A stretch of DNA of 64,000 bases from Harmonia axyridis (GCF_914767665.1 NC_059502.1:8742001-8806000), one strand, 5' to 3'. Positions 23,690 to 35,091 are shown, numbered from the stretch's first letter. Made by a program: numbers and translations. The notes: generated from the sequence alone by a model not told the origin.

Positions 23690-24530
23690 ATAGCTTGGAA
23701 ACCATCATAAAATTTATAAATTGGACAAGTATTCACCAAGTGGTCAATGGTTTCTTCTACGCCACACTCATATAGTGGACTTTCAATAGAATGCCATTTG
23801 AAGAGCTTACTATTGCAAAGACCATGGCCAGTCCTAAGTTAATTCAAAGTTCACCAAATTTTCCTAGGCAGATTGAAACCTGGAACTTTTGGAAGATCCA
23901 CGATTGAACTCTTGTTGAAGACATTACAAGAACTCTATTCCGAACGTCAATTTTCCTGATCACTGTCATTAGATTGAAGGAAAGTATTAATCCATAAAGG
24001 TTTACGTGACTTAAATCAGGCAGTTCTAGTATCTTGGAGATAAGATACAATTGAAAATAGTTTCGGGAAGAAATTAAATTTATACCAAGATTTCTTGACT
24101 GCAACCTGTCTACGAATGGGAGGCGGAAGGATAGCACTGGTACCCAATGTAAAGGTGTAGATCTAAAAGTTCCACTGATCATTCTCATAGAAACGTCAAG
24201 CTATGCACCAATTTTATGAACATGGGCACTATTGAACCAAACAGTTTTCAGCAGCCCTCTTAAGGGAATTTATTCTCAAGCTAGGAGGATCAATAACACA
24301 TACCAACCAATTTTTTAGGTTCTATACAAATATCTACAACTATACTTAGATTCTCTACATTCTCAAATGCAAACTGTGAATATTTTAGAGAGTTTGAAAT
24401 TCTTCTCCCTAGAACTAAACTCAATGATAAATAATAACCAAAAATTTTAAATTCTTTCTTTAACATTTCGAAGATAAATTCGACGATAGCATCTGCCTTA
24501 CAGCTATTCCTCCTGCTCCAATCCAAAAGC
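23690..24530 (-). mobile_element. Non-LTR retrotransposon, C-terminal coding fragment
   Basis: The minus strand carries the end of a reverse transcriptase and the following region, broken by frameshifts and stops. Recognisable in order are KLVG (about 24315), VWFNSAHVHKIG (about 24235), RMISGTFRSTPLHWVPVL (24185 down), a diverged middle, RTGHGLCNSKLFKWHS (about 23835) and ECGVEETIDHLVNTCP (about 23770). These match, from family knowledge, the RT thumb and the conserved C-terminal RTGHG...CxCG...H...CP block of non-LTR elements of the Jockey/RTE kind. The clade is not resolved. It is 5' truncated and dead. Confidence 0.8.
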
Positions 24531-25064
24531 CGAACCAGGACATTCCTCCAACAGAAAATACGAGAAACGATGCGAAGACCGCCTTAAAAAAAAAAAAGAA
24601 ATATTTATATTCATATTTCGACTAGTCTTTAAAGCGACGATTTATAATCGTGTCCTCTGTTTTAATATATTTTGTCGGGCCAATGGTTGGAAGAGAGAAC
24701 GATGGAAATTGATTTAGGAATCGACGACACGAAAGCCGTTTGTTGCTGGTGACAAAATCTTATAAAAGATATGTGAAAGATATGCAAATAATCGAAATTA
24801 TTGGTATTGGTATGTTGATGGCAGGTTGAATGTTGGGGTCATTGGGTTCTGCGCCAGAATTCCCGCTGGTTCTTATCGAGAGATGTTAGCAGGGTTAGGA
24901 ATTCGTATTACTTCATCACGTTGTAAGAGATGGAAGGCTGTAGTCGGAGAAGAATTGCTGGAATTTTTGGTTTGGACGCAAATACTTGGAGGATGAAGCT
25001 CGAAATTGAATATAATAATGATCAATGTCATATAATACACGATAAAATATTATCTTAACGCTTC
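24531..25064. other. No recognisable feature
   Basis: AT-rich sequence with an A-run near 24587. I see no gene or repeat. Confidence 0.4.
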
Positions 25065-25290
25065 ACTCAATAAGAACCGGGCCTTACCAGCAAAAACACT
25101 TTTTTTATTAAAAAAAAAATATTATTCGTCAACATAGTCATCTCCAAGAGTGATATATGTACTCTAACGCTCCTAGAATAACTTTCCAATACCTTTTCTG
25201 TCGAAAGATTCGTCTTTGCTTTAGAAATAGGCTTCAGCCTCTTCAGTCACTTCTTCATGCCAAATTTCTTTCCCCTAACTTCTATGTTCC
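25065..25290 (-). mobile_element. Mariner 3' end fragment
   Basis: The minus strand reads EVTEEAEAYF, a stop, SKDESFDRKGIGKL and a final SLEDDYVDE-stop, the conserved C-terminus of mariner transposase. It is followed by a run of A/T and CCCGGTTCTTATTGAGTG, a plausible remnant of the terminal repeat. Everything upstream of the last 60 or so codons is missing. Confidence 0.78.
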
Positions 25291-25902
25291 AAAATTTTAA
25301 CACACATCTTTTGGAGCTTGTCACTAACGTGAAAAATGTGGTATGACACTGTGCGCCAGGTCCTGGACTTTTAAGTGTCATGGTAAATTAGCTGTTAGCA
25401 CGGTTACTCAAAAACTTGAAAATAGGACTTTTGGGTCAACATTTCACACTGAGGTGCAAGTTTTTCATAGGTATTTGAGAAGTTTGTGATTTGGAACAGA
25501 TTGCTCTCATTTAAGCAGGGTCAGCTGACCACACAATGCAGTTGATGAGTACCTATACAAATAAACCTAAAGTTCTACTTTTAGTGCGCCGGAGGAAAAA
25601 GTGTAGCCTATAACAATTATAACATAACTATCAATTATTATACTTCATGTCTGTCAAAATTAATTTAGCATGACTGGGTAACTTGGCAAATTTGCCATTG
25701 ATCAAACAATTATAACTATCGTAAATATAAATGTCATTTGAAATTGGATCTCCAGATTTTCATGAATTTCAAAATGTTTGAAAATAGAAATCATATTTCA
25801 TTCGGAGAAGAAGTGACTTTCCATGGCTCGCCTTCAATTACCAAATTACTCAAACACAGGCTCGCCATGAAAAGTGAAACTTCTCCTCCTTATGAAATAA
25901 TA

Positions 25903-26362
25903 TACTTTTAAGAGGGATTAGCACCATGTGGCTTTTCGGGTATCAGTCAAACCTTGTTACCTATTCATTTCCCTTTTGGTGCTCCTGCACTGATCTAACT
26001 TTGTATGGTGTACGAAGTTGTGCAAATAAGTAGAGGGCAGCACTGTACGACGGTCGATTATTTATTTCACAAAATCGTAGTTTACCTCTTTCGTCTTTCG
26101 TAATGATTTTTGGCAGGTTTTTTCTCACTAACATTTTAAAAATATATCAGTGGTTTGTACATTGTACATATCGTCAATTCTTTTGCGAAAAACGAAAAGT
26201 TATCAAATTTTCTTCTTTGTTTTACTTTCGCAAATTTAAAATATTAATTTTCCACAATGTAGATTATTGTTTAAAGATATTATGTGAAAACCCAATCGAA
26301 ATCGGTGGTTGTAAGAGGAAAAAATCGTTGATTTCGTTTTGAATTGAGCAGTCACGTGATGG
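25903..26362. mobile_element. MITE family R, copy 1
   Basis: This is a non-coding repeat of about 450 bp that shares its whole length with 47118-47569. Common words include GAGTATCAGTCAAAC-like, GTACGAAGTTGT, AAGTAGAGGGCAGCACTGTA, TAATGATTTTTGG, ATATATCAGTG and ATGTAGATTATTGTTT. Its left end TACTTTTAAGAGGGATTAGC is the inverted counterpart of copy 2's right end TTCCCTCTTAAAAGTA, so the family has terminal inverted repeats. TTAA lies at the tip and could be the target site. The right end of this copy is diverged. Confidence 0.8.
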
Positions 26363-26529
26363 TATACACTCACAACCTCGCTCACAACTGAAGTTAAAAC
26401 ATTATAAAATGATAATTATGAAGTAGAGATGTTTCGAAGTATGCATAAAAAAAGAGTAAAACACAGTTCGACGTATATAATACACATGTAAACCAGCAAC
26501 ATACAAAAAAAATATTTAATGGATTCATT

Positions 26530-27150
26530 TGTCCTTCCATCAACTGAACCATAGAGTATTCTACAGCGGAATTGACACTTCTCATCCTCAAAGTCACGCC
26601 CGCGACCTCAAACACCCCGACGCGCGCAAAACCATTCGGGTGGCACGCCTGATGGTCCTCTCTCTCGTCCTTCTCGCCCAGGAATGCCAACATTATACAC
26701 CGTCGATTTTACATCGAGCTGGCACAGCGACAACACGCGAATTCCACAGCCTGTGTCTATGACCGCAGGCGCGATCACGCGTTCTATGTAATCGTGACCG
26801 ATAGTTCGGATAATGTGAGGTTAGGGGGCGAGGGGCACCCCGCTGCGGGGACGGCAGGGGTGGCAACACCGCCCGCTTCTTTATCGTAGATCGCAAGAGG
26901 CGCACAAACAGTCCCGCGGTCGGCTCGGGATGAAAGGAAAAACGTGCAGATAACCGACCGAAAAATGGACAATTCATTAGTTGCATCTCGGACGTAGAGA
27001 TGGATCTGCGATATTTATAACGCTGGAGGCCCGCGATCTGGTTGAATGTGGAGTTGGGAGTTCTGCGATAAGAGTTGTGCACGTACAAAAGAGAGCGCTG
27101 GAAATTGAAGCTGAAGAGTTGATGTTAGGTACTGAAAGGGGATAAGTATC
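26530..27150. other. GC/CpG-rich island
   Basis: This block has numerous CG dinucleotides and GC-rich runs (around 26820-26880 especially) in an AT-rich window. Open frames of 77 to 131 codons overlap on both strands, as expected from GC-rich DNA with few stops; none is recognised. It could be a host regulatory element or exon. Confidence 0.4.
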
Positions 27151-27164
27151 TAGGTGAATATACG

Positions 27165-27329
27165 GGGTGCTCCTTGATAACCTCTCGCTATTCTGTGATA
27201 GCATTTATTTGTTGATCTTGTGAGTTTTCGGCTGAAAATGCTACATTACTGAGATACAAATTCATGAAAATTCATTAGGAAACAACCTGCACGATAATTT
27301 CACGAATTCCTTCTTTAAGATTTGAATCG
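27165..27329 (-). mobile_element. Mariner-like 3' end fragment, duplicated
   Basis: The block CTCTCGCTATT ... GAGATACAAATTCATGAAAA ... CACGAATTCCTTCTT repeats, diverged, at 28108-28250, where it is continuous with a transposase C-terminus. This is therefore an extra copy of that element's 3' end lying in the same orientation, separated from it by the retrotransposon at 27343-28094. Confidence 0.75.
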
Positions 27330-27342
27330 AACCTAACCTAAC
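27330..27342. repeat. Target-site duplication, 13 bp, left
   Basis: AACCTAACCTAAC, identical to 28095-28107, directly abuts the retrotransposon. It consists of CCTAA units, the complement of the insect telomere motif TTAGG. Confidence 0.85.
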
Positions 27343-28094
27343 TAAGAAAACAAAAGATCTACATGGTCAAAGTTCCCGAAAGGCTTACCGAGTCACCCCA
27401 GTTCATGTAAACGGCTGAATTGCTCCTTTTTTGCCATCAATAAAATTAAGAACTTATTACCCCTAAAATCAATTATAGAAACCTACTACTGTTTATGCTA
27501 TCCGCATATAGCATATAACATACTCATATGGGGCGGTACGTCTGAACTGAATAGAGTTCTCGTTTGTCAGAAGAAAATTATAAGACTGATATTTAATATC
27601 CATCCACGCACATCTTGTAGACCTTATTTTTGTGACAATGAAATATTAACAGTAGCGGGTATCTACTTGTTTAAATGTTTACTTCATACTAAAAAGAATG
27701 AAAATAATCTCACTAAGTTATCAAGTTACCATTCTTACCCAACAAGGAGCGGTGATATCCTAGTAATTCCTGGGCACAGAACATCAAAATACGAACAATC
27801 TCCCAACTATCAGGGGATTGTTCTGTTCAATCATTTACCAGTCTCTATAAGAAGTAGAAATATGTACTACTTCAAAAAATTAGTTAAGAATCTGTTACTG
27901 AATAAATGTTACTACTCAGTAAGAGAATATTTAGAGGATAACGACTTAAAACTATACGAGTAACAGTCAATTGCAAATATTGTTTAGTTTAATCTTTTTG
28001 AATTTTCTTTCTTTTTCTCTATTATGACCTGTCCTATACTTGTTTGTCTTAAAGGATCAATAAATGTTATTATTATTATTATTATAATAATAAT
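27343..28094 (+). mobile_element. 5'-truncated non-LTR retrotransposon
   Basis: The insert is bounded by a perfect 13-bp direct repeat (27330-27342 and 28095-28107). It is truncated at its 5' end inside the coding region and ends in ATAAATG followed by a (TTA)n/(ATA)n tail at about 28066-28094, as many CR1/Jockey-group elements do. The intact target duplication and long open frame indicate a fairly young insertion. Confidence 0.9.
27346..27963 (+). pseudogene. Non-LTR reverse transcriptase, C-terminal part
   Basis: A continuous frame of about 205 codons with no internal stop. It reads CFAINKIK-like SFFAINKIKNLLPLKS, then YPHIAYNILIWGG (thumb region), QKKIIRLIF, HSYPTRSGDILVIPGHRT and LFNHLPVSIR, ending ...LEDNDLKLYE. 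These are the conserved landmarks of the RT C-terminus in CR1/Jockey-group elements. The catalytic FADD part, endonuclease and any ORF1 are absent through 5' truncation, so it cannot be autonomous. The clade is an inference. Confidence 0.85.
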
Positions 28095-28107
28095 AACCTA
28101 ACCTAAC
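28095..28107. repeat. Target-site duplication, 13 bp, right
   Basis: AACCTAACCTAAC, identical to 27330-27342. It is followed directly by CTCTCGCTATT, the end of the older transposon. Confidence 0.85.
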
Positions 28108-28176
28108 CTCTCGCTATTGTTTGATAGAGTTTATGTGAGATATGGGCCGAAAATGCTCCATTTCTGAGATACAAAT

Positions 28177-29250
28177 TTATGAAAATAATTTAGGAAACAT
28201 CTTGGACGATAGTTTCACGAATTCCTTCTTCAATATTTGAATCGATCGTGAAGCATTGGTAAAATAAGGCTTACCTTTCACGTGGCCCCAAAGAAAACAG
28301 TCTGAAGGTGTTAAATCACAAGTTTTTTGTGGCCAATACGCTCTATTAGTGATTACGTCACACACTGCCATTTTAGTTCATTTGTCAGTGTTCGGAATAC
28401 AAACAAACAAATTGTCATTCAAATTAGTACGTTGTAGTTGAAGAAATTGGCTCATTTTGATAAATAAGATTATTTAAGTATCGATTTTACTATTAATTGA
28501 TAGACAGAAGGCACGAGAGTAATGCCAGTAAGTTCGAACTCGAAGTTCAACTAATAAACACGGTTTTTTATAAAATCTAGGGAATGATACAGGATTCAAA
28601 CTTACTGGTATTAACCTCGTTTCTTCTATCTATCAATTAATTCTGAAATCGTTCCTCAAATACTCTTATTTATCAAAATAAGCCAATTCCTTAAACGACA
28701 CCGTACTAATTTGAATGACAATTTATTTGTTTGGATTCCGAACACTGACAGGAGAACCAAAAATAGCGGTGTGTGACGTCACACTAATAGAGCATATCGT
28801 TATCACCTCTCCGAGCAATAACACGGCCAGCAAACTTTTCTTGCAAAATTGCTATTGTTTCGTTGCTTTTGTGACACTCAGCGCCGTCTTTATGAAAATG
28901 AACGTCGTCCACATCAATATCTTCCATCATAAATGAAAATCAATGAAAAATCATTAATCATAGTCTAATTTCCAAGATCGACGAGGACTCGATAAAACTG
29001 GGTTTTTGTCAACACTACGGGCTGCTGCCGCAATATTTTCAGTTGTTCTTGAGCAACGCACACGGTTTCGATTCTCCACATCACTAACTTGTCCCAACAG
29101 CTCAAATTTTTTTACTGGCCGAGAAGATGCTTCACGTCGACCCAAAAGTGATTTAGTTTTGCGAATTGTGACTGCAAAAATTTCATCATTTCTTATTTTT
29201 GTGGTGAATTTTGAATATCTCAATGTATTGTTGAAACGTGTATCTTCCAT
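28177..29250 (-). pseudogene. DDD transposase pseudogene, split
   Basis: Three surviving blocks are present: an N-terminal helix-turn-helix type region (MEDTRFNNTLRYSKF ... SSPRRSW, 29250-28960), the second catalytic block HKDGAECHKSNETIAIL (about 28900-28850), and the third block CDLTPSDCFLWGHVKGK (about 28320). The segment with the first catalytic Asp is deleted, the HKDGA block is in another frame from the start, and a nested MITE separates blocks two and three. It is non-functional. Confidence 0.82.
28339..28794. mobile_element. Palindromic MITE nested in a mariner-like element
   Basis: The element begins CGCTCTATTAGTG and ends CACTAATAGAGCA, with TA on each side. Both arms carry ACGTCACACAC, TGTCAGTGTTCGGAAT, CAAATTGTCATTCAAATTAGTAC, AATTGGCT and ATCAATTAAT in mirrored order, about 170 bp per arm, and partial symmetry continues to the centre. 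It is 456 bp, non-coding. It interrupts the transposase just before the third catalytic block, so it is younger than its host element. Confidence 0.9.
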
Positions 29251-29358
29251 TTTTAGTTGTCACTTGTCAAATGTCAAACGATGATAGCTTCAACAGTGGC
29301 TGTTGCCAAGGCAAAGCGCTATTCAAAATGAAACCTTTTATGAGAAATTCCTGTATAG

Positions 29359-31264
29359 TTTTTTCTGTGTTTTTCTTCAAATGTGAGTAACTTTAGTTGA
29401 TTATTCTCAAAAGCGCAACTCAATTTTTGTTTCTTCTCGATTCAATGAGAATGAAGATCAGTAAGTATTTTTGACATAGTTTTTTTTTCTTTTAGGTTTC
29501 AACCTTTCTAGTCGAATACATGTGCAAGTGAAATCATTAACTTTAATGGCATCTCTAACATCATCAAATAGATACTAGGACATGTCATTTTACGCCACTG
29601 TTTTTGTACGTGTGCATGCTAGATCGAGCCATTATAAATACAATTTCACTATGACATATCGCTGTGTTTTCACCGCACTCGAGCGTATTGAAGTCTTGAA
29701 CGGCTACAGGCGATGTCCATCCATTGGGTATAATTAAATAACGTAAAAAACGGGCTTTTTCAGTTGACCGCTCAGGTAAATTCCAAGTAACCCGATCCAA
29801 GATGGCGATTTTATCTTGATAGCCGATGGCGCGGCCCTCCAAGAGCTCAACAAGGACGTTTTATATAATATACGATGAAAGATGGCGGAAATATGAGAGT
29901 CTCATATTCCTCGTAACCTCGGTGGAAAAATATCGTTGATACGTCAATCTTTGTAGTCGTTTAGAGCACGATTTTTTCGAGTTTCTTGAAATTCGAGGAG
30001 GTACGCAGGGTTCTATGGTTGGCTCCGCGTTTTTGATGTTTTGTGCGTCGTCTCAACTGACGATGTTGACATATAAGCAATAAAAAGCCAATAAGGATAG
30101 TACGAAAAAAATTCCTCATCCTAGGGAAATAATAATTCAATTAATAGAAAGAGTTTTGACAGAAGGAGTAAACAGAAAGAGAAATACTCTGGTGGAATCT
30201 TCAAGGGATGGATCACTCCAAAGAGCACCTCTGAAACTTTAATACTGGAAGATCCAAAAAGTATCTGGATAGGTAAGGAAATATTACACTTCCCCACTGG
30301 CTTCCTTAAGAAGTATTGACGCCTTAGGAAGCACCTAATGAGAAAAGGGTTATCAAGAACTGACAAGTGACTGGTAACAAAATGACTCGCTAAGTACGAG
30401 AAACTTCCTGATACTGGAAAGCGAGCTTTATAGATGGTGCAGCTTTGATGGGGACAAAAAAGACCTATAGTTCGCGGCTCAATATAACACCTCACACAAC
30501 AATATATCAAGAATGAACAATAGGGGTCCACGAGCAGTGCCCTGTGGAATCTCTTCATACTGAATTTAGTTCACTTCATCTCTGCCAAGTGCGGAATAAA
30601 ATTTGTTGCACCATCACACTTTCAAATTCAAGATACAGTGATATCACAGAATAGAGGAGATGTGTATATTTTATACAAAAAATAATTCCTACACCACGTG
30701 TTGAAAGAGAGGATCAATAAACTGGATGTAAAGACTGTTAAATTGTTTCAAAAAATTATAGATTTTTGACCTTTTACATAAACCTATAAAATAAAATTCT
30801 ATTCCTACCATTTATCCACGACTCAGCATATTTTCAAACAGTTCACACGACTACCATATGTCAAAAAAAAAGCGTTCTCACAGAGTTGGCAAAAACCAGA
30901 ACGGGAAGCGACTAATGGGTGAATCACTAAAAACGACCCAGGTCAAACGACTAAACCTACCGATAAAGTTCATGTTTTTCTATCAGTCCATGCGACAGTT
31001 GAGACTCCCATGGTCGTTTAGATAAGACACCTGTTTTTTGTGGCAATAAAGCATAATAACCAGATTTTTTATTGCAAAAATATGGTAAACGGGAGAAATA
31101 TCGCGAAAACGGCAGGTATACAAGTCTAGGGGTTCACCTTGATTATTCGTGGATGATATGTTGTTGATATTTTTGGAATTGAAGATGGAAATTACGAGCT
31201 AAATCATCACACTGGCCAACACACATTTTGGTTTTCAGATTTTGTCTGTCAGGACAGATTTATC
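29359..31264. other. No recognisable feature
   Basis: AT-rich sequence. A 145-codon minus frame at 30121-30558 is Leu/Phe/Ser-rich with no motif I can identify. Nothing else is supported. Confidence 0.35.
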
Positions 31265-31873
31265 GAATCATTTTAAGAAAAAAAAGTCCTATGAACATGG
31301 GCCCGCGAACGCTTTGTTTTCGAGATACAGGGTGTAAAAGTTTGATTTTATCCAGATTTTTTCTCATAGCACCTTCCCTCAACAAGATATTCAACTCATA
31401 TTTGACATAGCTTTTCCAATTTGCAGTTTTTATCATGTGCTTATGTTAGGATTTTTGAATGCGAATCTACAAGGTGATATTTTTTCTGGGAACAGTGCCT
31501 GCTTCTCTCCTCCACAACTTTTTTTTGGTGAATCACTGGTAGTTTAGAAAAATTTGAAAAGGAACTTTGGTCCAATAGTACACGTTTTGGTTTCCTGTGG
31601 TTTTGTCGTATCTTTTACGAATTTCGAGAAAAAAATTTTCAAACAATTCTTTAGTAATACTCAGGAAACTCCAAATTCTTATGAAAATTCAGTTAGTGAG
31701 CTGTGATGAATAAATTGATTATAAGTTTTGGTACTTATTTACCCAATCTGTAGCAGAGATTCATAAAAATTCGATGAACTGGTATAATCATCACAAAAAT
31801 GTAGGACAAGAAACACCCTGTATCTCGAAAACAAAGCGTTTGCGGGTCCATGTTCATAGGACATTCTATCTAA
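31265..31873. mobile_element. Element with inverted ACACCCTGTATCTCG arms
   Basis: The left arm (about 31285-31336) reads TCCTATGAACATGGGCCCGC, AACGCTTTGTTTTCGAGATA and CAGGGTGT. The right arm (31812-31868) is its reverse complement with few differences. About 475 bp of unrelated AT-rich DNA lies between. Similar single arms occur at 3875-3990 and 38548-38560. It has no coding content. Confidence 0.7.
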
Positions 31874-33120
31874 CTAACAACGCTCAAAACAGTTTCCATC
31901 TCGATTTGAAGCTTTCAACAAATTGCTTCATGGGCACCAACTTAATATGCAAAGACGAAAGTAATATTTTTTCTCTTCTAGTCAAAGCTTAGTTGGTTAC
32001 ATTTTATTTTCCATGAATCCTGGAATCTCTTGAAGCCCAATTTCGATTAATCGAGTGTTCATTTTCAGCTCTGCTCTTTCGCAGTCATAAAAAGTAAAGA
32101 TATTTGTTATGCCCACTTTGCTTTGAAGGAATAAGTTTACAATAAGATATTTTTCAATGCTATTAGATTTTCGAATCACAACTTTCGGAGAGAACATAAA
32201 ATCACGAATATTGAGTAGTGTGATTACAATTTCAAAATTTCTTGGCGCCATAACATTTTCCAATAAATCAGTAGTAATGACATTCAGAATGACAGCTGGA
32301 TTTAACTGACAGTCCTTTGTTCGACATCTATAATGTCACAGCTTGTTTTCTTCGTTATCAATAATGAACCGATCAAAAACCAAGACGATATAGACATCAT
32401 GTTCAATTCTGAAATAACTTTGACATTTTGAAAATGAAAATGTGACAATTTCTCTTCAATCCACGAACCTCAAATCGACTTATTTGCTTGCGTAAGCACC
32501 AGCCTGAATTCCAAATATCCAACGACAAGAAATCGAAAACTGTCGATCTACGTTGAAAGCGTACAGGCATTTGATATGTAAACAAACCGCTTATCAGCAT
32601 AATGAAAACGATCACAATAACCCTGGTGTTTGCAAAAACCAACTTTAACAGTTTATTGTTGATACTTGGTAAAACGAACTGAAAATTCGACGCATAAGAG
32701 GCTAGATAAGACTGCTGCGATAAGATTTTTCGAGAAAATGTGCCAAACAAATATTTATGGGTAAATAGGGAAGGGTTTAGATTGTTAAAAAGTTGTTGTG
32801 GGACGTATAACTAGTTATTTTGGTGTTCTACTGGTTTTGAGACTAACATAACGTATCTAAGAGTTGGTCTTGGTAATCCAGTAGGCCTAGGAGGTCAAAG
32901 AACTCGAATTACACAGAATTCATTAGTTAATCTTTATGCCACAGGTACTACTAGTATTTTGAGGCGGTAGCATAAGCTGAACTCTTGATTCCTAGAATTT
33001 CAAACAATGAAGAAATCACTGCATTTATGCAGCGTAAAATAACAAAAAACAATACTTTTCTGGAACGTTATTTTCTCCTCACTGCAGAAAGCTGTGAATT
33101 GGTGCTTAACCAAATTCAAT
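31874..33120. other. No recognisable feature
   Basis: Several open frames of 88 to 115 codons (31997-32263 and 32403-32750, minus) have no motif. I see no repeat. Confidence 0.35.
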
Positions 33121-33290
33121 CAGTTATAATATGACAAGAGCATTGACAGTATTCGATTATACAAACCTCTTCACTCGACGTAGTTTGCGAAACACCACTC
33201 GAGCTGCTCTCTCGTGATGTTTCGCGAACTACATCTCGTGACTCGGTGAATAATCGAATATTGTCTTTGCTCTTGATGATATTATAACTG
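33121..33290. repeat. 170-bp near-perfect palindrome
   Basis: The block starts CAGTTATAAT and ends ATTATAACTG. The arms pair along their whole length of about 83 bp, through CAAGAGCA, GTATTCGATTAT, TCACTCGACGTAGTTTGCGA and AACACCACTCGAG against GATGTTTCGCGAACTACATC, GAATAATCGAATA and TGCTCTTG, leaving almost no loop. It could be a small foldback element or a hairpin-RNA source. No flanking target duplication is obvious. Confidence 0.85.
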
Positions 33291-34972
33291 ATAACATAAA
33301 ACAATACCTTTTTTTCTACTTCTGAAAGAAAAAACTTGTCGTCAACAGCATTAACAATGCAGAAGAAAAAACGTCTCAATTTCTTCCCTTTCACCAAACA
33401 TTTTAAGAGTTTTATTATATATAATATGAAAATGATCTACGCGCATATTTTGGTCTTTATTGTAGCATGTACCTTTTGGCTTTTTAGACCTTCTGGATTC
33501 CTACTCCTACTTTGTTATTTTCATAACCAGAGAACTACCCAACTACGCAAAACAATGAAAATGCTACTCACCAATGGCAAAACAGCTCTGCAGAAACTGG
33601 ACTTCGTTGGTTCCATAATCCACATCCTCCACCCTCAGTACAAAAAATGTTCTTTCTCCTGGGCTGTTGATTGTGTCATAGCAGAATTCCATCATTTATC
33701 CATTTTATTTGTGGCCTATCACCTTTCTAATTCTTTATTTGGTAATTGAACATTCGATTTTATTCCAGTAATGAAACCTCATTTTCAACGATGCAAATAA
33801 ATCAGATTAATTGAGATGACTGTGGTAGGTATCAATTATCAACAATGTTGTTGTAATTTAATTATTGATTCTGCACAGAGCAGATGGTCATGTGTAGAAT
33901 TTCAATAGTGTATACTATGATCCATAATGAGAAATGTGGCTTATCGAACAAGTGTAAATTAACAGTAAATGTTTTAACATATTATACACTGCTCGAGTGA
34001 ACTGTTTCAGAATTTTAATTTTGATATACCAGGTAACCTAACCATATTATTTCAGTCGATTCTTACACATACTATATTGCTATGAATATAACGGATGGCC
34101 CATATAAAACAGTGGTGTCGAATTATGAGTTTTTCTGGAAAACCCCTAAGAGGTCTCTTCATTATTTATAGTTTTCTATTTTGAAAAAATGGTACGTCAC
34201 TGAGACATTTCAATTTAAAAATCATTTTTGAATTGCTCCTTTTTTGACAAAAAATCGTTTATGCCTTTTTTCAATATGGGGCACCATTTTCGAGCAAAAC
34301 AGTAACGCATATTAACTTCAATATATCATCAAGAACTAACAATTAATAAATAATGGATTGAAGAAATGAAACGCATCAATATTTCATCTTTTGAAAACAA
34401 TTACAAATTGAACGATGACTTCAAAACTGAATTTTAGCTTGAAATATCTCAGTGGCAAACAATTTTTTTGTAGAGATCATTGATCAACTTCGGCGTTTAA
34501 AGGAAAATCTCGCATTCACATTTGAAATACTCAATGAGTGTGAAATTGAGGAAATATTGATGAATAAGACCATCAAGAGCTGAGAGAAGTCTTTTAGTTA
34601 CCTGATATAATAGCATTAACAAATAAACGTATGTTAAAATTGAAACATTACTTGCACAACAATACAAATTATATCTATTTCCTATTCAAATAGATGCTCT
34701 AGCTTAATATACATACATTTCAGAAAAGATCAATTCAAAATAAATTCATTCTTGTTCCTTCGAACAAATAAGGTGTTTCCATCATTTCATTTTATATTCA
34801 AATTCTCATTATTACATCAATAAATGTTCAGAGTTTAATTTCTCTGAATCTTCTAATTACTATAATTTTTTTCAATTCAACCTTTTCTTTACACATGAAA
34901 AACTTAACCTACAAGAATTCCATACTTTAAAATTAAAAAATACGCTCGCTATAATACCAATCATTTTACCAA
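33291..34972. other. Unassigned; possible TIR pair at 34022-34610
   Basis: A 137-codon plus frame (33336-33749) has two hydrophobic stretches but no recognised motif. GATATACCAGGTAACC near 34024 and, inverted, TTAGTTACCTGATAT near 34597 could be the ends of a decayed MITE of about 590 bp; the match is short. Confidence 0.3.
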
Positions 34973-35091
34973 ATGATGAATGCTCAACAGTCACCTGGGT
35001 CCTCTGAAGAGGCCTATCTCGACCCCCAAAAACTGGTCGACGATATGGTTCCTCCGTTTTACCTGGAAAAGAACATGCATGTTAACAAAAG
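34973..35091 (+). CDS. Candidate host exon with start codon, unknown gene
   Basis: An ATG ATG at 34973, in the context ACCAAATGATG (reasonable insect start context), opens a short frame with an in-frame stop 21 bp upstream. The peptide starts MMNAQQSPGSSEEAYLD and continues LVDDMVPPFYLEKNM. Codon usage and composition look coding (mixed third positions, GC higher than the flanks), unlike the lysine/phenylalanine-rich chance frames around it. It ends in AAAAG followed by GTACGA, a plausible splice donor, at 35091; without splicing the frame stops at 35122. I do not recognise the protein, and no downstream exon is identified. Treat it as a first-coding-exon hypothesis. Confidence 0.35.

Larger units (their letters stand above)
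28108..29358 (-). mobile_element. Mariner-like element, internally deleted and interrupted
   Basis: On the minus strand the 5' end (CTATACAGGAATTTCTCATA, 29358 down) leads to an ATG at 29250. The N-terminal reading includes ENRNRVRCSRTTENIAAAA. The DNA then jumps to IDVDDVHFHKDGAECHKS near 28930 (second catalytic Asp), so the middle with the first Asp is missing. The region after FAGRVIARRGD is split by a 456-bp palindromic MITE. It resumes with WPQKTCDLTPSDCFLWG near 28345 (third Asp). It is related to, but distinct from, the copies A-D family. Confidence 0.82.

Noticed and set aside
27330..28107. Interstitial telomere block
   Set aside because: Only about two and a half CCTAA units on each side, best explained as one target site duplicated by the retrotransposon.
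30121..30558. 145-codon minus-strand open frame as a protein gene
   Set aside because: Low-complexity Leu/Phe/Ser composition and no motif. I considered a retrotransposon fragment on either strand but found no conserved block.
33336..33749. 137-codon plus-strand frame as a membrane protein
   Set aside because: It has hydrophobic segments, but T-rich DNA gives these automatically; no other support.
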